DNA of 7,786 bases from Paracoccaceae bacterium. Its GTDB lineage: Bacteria; Pseudomonadota; Alphaproteobacteria; Rhodobacterales; Rhodobacteraceae. Within the stretch, counting starts at the first letter, position 1; each line of letters starts with the position of its first letter. Below are positions 6,537 through 7,786 of this stretch, piece after piece. The notes under the pieces are model-generated. The model was not told the DNA's origin, did not search any database, and saw only the letters and a list, made by a program, of their open reading frames with translations. Position numbers and translations under genes: made by a program. The stretch covers positions 1-7,786 of the forward strand of contig JAESQH010000095.1 in assembly GCA_016765235.1 (NCBI GenBank), in the 5' to 3' direction.

Positions 6537-7280
6537 TTAACCGAAGATGAACAGGGCAGGGAATGTTTCTAGTAAAAACTGGGCCATATACGAAATGCCG
6601 CCGGTTGCGATCAGGATCGCGAACAGGATCAGGAAGCTACCCATTAACTTTTCGATGTGTTTCATGTATTTGCGATTGCGTTGAACCCACCGCAAAAACG
6701 GGCCAGAGAATACCGCCGCCAGAATGAACGGGACGGTCATGAATGCGCCATAGACGAACAACAATCCCGCACCATGCTGTAAGCTGCCGCTTTGCGATGC
6801 CATGAACAGGATCGCCGCCAATGCTGGGCCAACGCAAGGTGTCCAGCCAAACCCGAAGGCCAATCCTATTAGATAGGACCCAGCATAACTGGCAGGTTTA
6901 ATGCTCGAAGAATCAATACGGGCTTCGCGATATAAAAACGGAATTCGGAAAATTCCCAAGAAGTGCAGGCCAAATATGCCCAAGATTGCAACGGCAACCC
7001 ACGACAGTTCGTCCTGATAATTCCTAAACGCTTGCCCCAGGGACGTGGCAATCATCCCAAGTAACACAAAGATCGTAACCACGCCGGCAGCAAAGAAAAC
7101 TGACGATAAAATAAGGCGGCGCTTGGCCCCAACGGAAATTTCCTGCTCTTCATTCAATTCCTGAATGGAAAGGCCCGCCATGTAACACAAATAGAATGGA
7201 ACCATGGGCAATATGCACGGCGAAAAGAACGATAGAAGGCCCGCGATCGCTGCACCCCAATAACTAACGTCAAACTCCAT
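6537..7280 (-). CDS. soxV: SoxV, CcdA/DsbD-family membrane electron transporter
   Basis: SoxV moves reducing equivalents from cytoplasmic thioredoxin across the inner membrane to periplasmic SoxW and SoxS. The 247 residues form a hydrophobic protein with about six membrane helices (near 8-35, 58-82, 92-112, 130-160, 170-195 and 212-235). The two family cysteines are visible: Cys22 in FFSPCILPMVP and Cys149 in GFGWTPCVGPA, each followed by the proline-containing turn typical of CcdA. A further cysteine (Cys32) is in the first helix. The N-terminus starts directly with the first transmembrane helix, so the ATG at 7280 is reasonable; an AGGA lies about 10 bases and an AAGGG immediately upstream. 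It is the first gene of the leftward operon, diverging from soxS. Confidence 0.95.
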   Translation of the reverse strand: MEFDVSYWGAAIAGLLSFFSPCILPMVPFYLCYMAGLSIQELNEEQEISVGAKRRLILSSVFFAAGVVTIFVLLGMIATSLGQAFRNYQDELSWVAVAILGIFGLHFLGIFRIPFLYREARIDSSSIKPASYAGSYLIGLAFGFGWTPCVGPALAAILFMASQSGSLQHGAGLLFVYGAFMTVPFILAAVFSGPFLRWVQRNRKYMKHIEKLMGSFLILFAILIATGGISYMAQFLLETFPALFIFG

Positions 7281-7319
7281 CCCTTGTTTTCCTTGCTTTT
7301 AGGGCCAATATTACCAATA

Positions 7320-7347
7320 ATCATATTGCTATATAAATATGTGTAAA
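7320..7347 (-). promoter_or_regulatory. Candidate soxV promoter
   Basis: On the minus strand TTTACA (7347-7342) and TATGAT (7325-7320) are spaced by 16 bases, and each matches the sigma-70 consensus at 5 of 6 positions. This is the best promoter-like pair in the 89-bp soxV-soxS gap, with a start point near 7313. For soxS on the other strand, TATAAA at 7332-7337 preceded by TTACCA at 7311-7316 (15-base spacing) or AATAAT at 7316-7321 preceded by TTGCTT at 7293-7298 (17-base spacing) are weaker candidates. Confidence 0.45.
7322..7341. promoter_or_regulatory. Palindrome in the soxV-soxS gap, candidate SoxR operator
   Basis: CATATT at 7322-7327 and AATATG at 7336-7341 form an inverted repeat around an 8-base spacer. 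It occupies the space between the -35 and -10 of the soxV promoter candidate and also covers the TATAAA candidate for soxS. A related copy, CAATAT at 7306-7311, pairs with ATATTG at 7323-7328, so three ATATT/AATAT half-sites lie in a row. AT-rich palindromes of this kind are usual for ArsR-family operators, and Paracoccus SoxR binds the corresponding gap. The operator role is inferred. Confidence 0.5.
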
Positions 7348-7369
7348 GAGATTTTCTTCGAGGATTCAA

Positions 7370-7747
7370 ATGCGTCTGCTAAAAGTGATTTCATTACTGC
7401 TTGTCACAACACTCGCCTTTCCCGCTTTTTCGCAGACCAGATTGATGATGGTCGAGGAAGACGGTTGCCCTTGGTGTGAACGCTGGAATGCCGAAGTTGG
7501 CGGGATATATCCAAAAACCGAAGAGGGTGAAATCGCCCCGTTGTGGCGTCATGATATTAACGATCCTGCACCTGAGGGCGTAACATTCTCCAGCCCTGCC
7601 CAATATACACCGACCTTTATTTTACTTGTCGACGGGACAGAGGTTAATCGTATAGAAGGTTACCCAGGTGAGGGGTTCTTTTGGGGGCTTCTTGATATGA
7701 TGTTGGCAGACTTGCCAGAACCCGCGGGGGCTTCCCCGGGGTCGTAA
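7370..7747 (+). CDS. soxS: SoxS, periplasmic thioredoxin-like activator of the Sox system
   Basis: SoxS is a periplasmic thiol-disulfide reductase; in Paracoccus it reactivates SoxYZ by reducing the carrier cysteine. The 125-residue product has a Sec signal peptide (residues 1-21, ending AFS). A thioredoxin motif GCPWCER follows (Cys33, Cys36), with the cis-proline at YTPTF (Pro81). It is shorter than SoxW and ends in a loose tail rich in Pro, Gly and Ala. The start has GAGGA about 6 bases upstream. It is transcribed away from soxV, and its stop codon lies 18 bp before the next start on the same strand, so soxS and that gene form one operon. The call rests on the cysteine motif together with position. 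Confidence 0.88.
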   Translation: MRLLKVISLLLVTTLAFPAFSQTRLMMVEEDGCPWCERWNAEVGGIYPKTEEGEIAPLWRHDINDPAPEGVTFSSPAQYTPTFILLVDGTEVNRIEGYPGEGFFWGLLDMMLADLPEPAGASPGS

Positions 7748-7765
7748 TTAATAAAGGAGTGGGCG

Positions 7766-7786
7766 ATGCCACTGCCCCAAATAACG
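7766..7786 (+). CDS. soxR: Start of a gene that is probably SoxR, the ArsR-family repressor (partial)
   Basis: An ATG at 7766 has an AAAGGAG about 7 bases upstream and opens a frame reading MPLPQIT before the window ends. Seven residues cannot identify a family. The SoxR assignment rests only on position: in sox clusters of this layout soxS is followed on the same strand by soxR, which encodes the repressor of the soxSR and soxVW/soxXYZABCD units. Confidence 0.5.

Noticed and set aside
5994..6572. Plus-strand open frame of 192 codons opposite soxW
   Set aside because: It is antisense to almost all of soxW, which has a signal peptide and CVYC motif; the composition (many His and Phe residues) is that of an antisense shadow.
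7719..7745. GGGG/CCCC inverted repeats at the end of soxS
   Set aside because: The stems are very short and lie inside the coding sequence of the Pro/Gly-rich tail, just before the next gene in the operon.
1..7786. Mobile elements, tRNA genes, CRISPR arrays or signs of gene transfer
   Set aside because: I saw no transposase, integrase, tRNA-like fold, spaced direct repeats or change in gene style; the window is tightly packed with one pathway.

Overview
The window is most of a thiosulfate-oxidation (sox) gene cluster of the Kelly-Friedrich type, from an alphaproteobacterium. Gene order, protein signatures and a divergent soxS/soxR-type arm fit the Rhodobacterales (Paracoccus/Roseobacter group). 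The moderate GC content of the genes and the AT-rich regulatory gaps suggest a marine roseobacter-like organism. This taxonomic call is inference, because no rRNA or other phylogenetic marker is present.

Layout: eight complete genes and one partial gene lie on the minus strand and read from right to left. They are soxV (membrane electron carrier), soxW (periplasmic thioredoxin), a 160-bp regulatory gap, then soxX, soxY, soxZ, soxA, a 111-bp gap with three hairpins, soxB, soxC and the start of soxD, which leaves the window at position 1. On the plus strand soxS (thioredoxin) starts 89 bp from soxV and is followed by the first seven codons of a gene that is soxR by position (ArsR-family repressor). 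There is no stretch over 300 bases without a gene.

How it works together: SoxXA oxidatively couples thiosulfate to the C-terminal cysteine of SoxY, which is carried by the SoxYZ dimer. SoxB hydrolyses the terminal sulfonate to sulfate. SoxCD oxidises the remaining sulfane sulfur, so that SoxXA and SoxB can complete the cycle. SoxV brings reducing power across the membrane to SoxW and SoxS, which keep the SoxY cysteine in its active thiol state. The presence of soxC and soxD predicts complete oxidation to sulfate rather than sulfur-globule storage.

No new biochemical system is visible; the proteins are canonical. The points worth a second look are regulatory. A palindrome sits between the -35 and -10 of a good soxV promoter. 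A perfect 8-bp palindrome encloses a TATAAT upstream of soxX. A perfect FNR/FixK-type box (TTGAC-N4-GTCAA) lies in the soxX leader. Three consecutive hairpins between soxA and soxB may set segmental mRNA levels.
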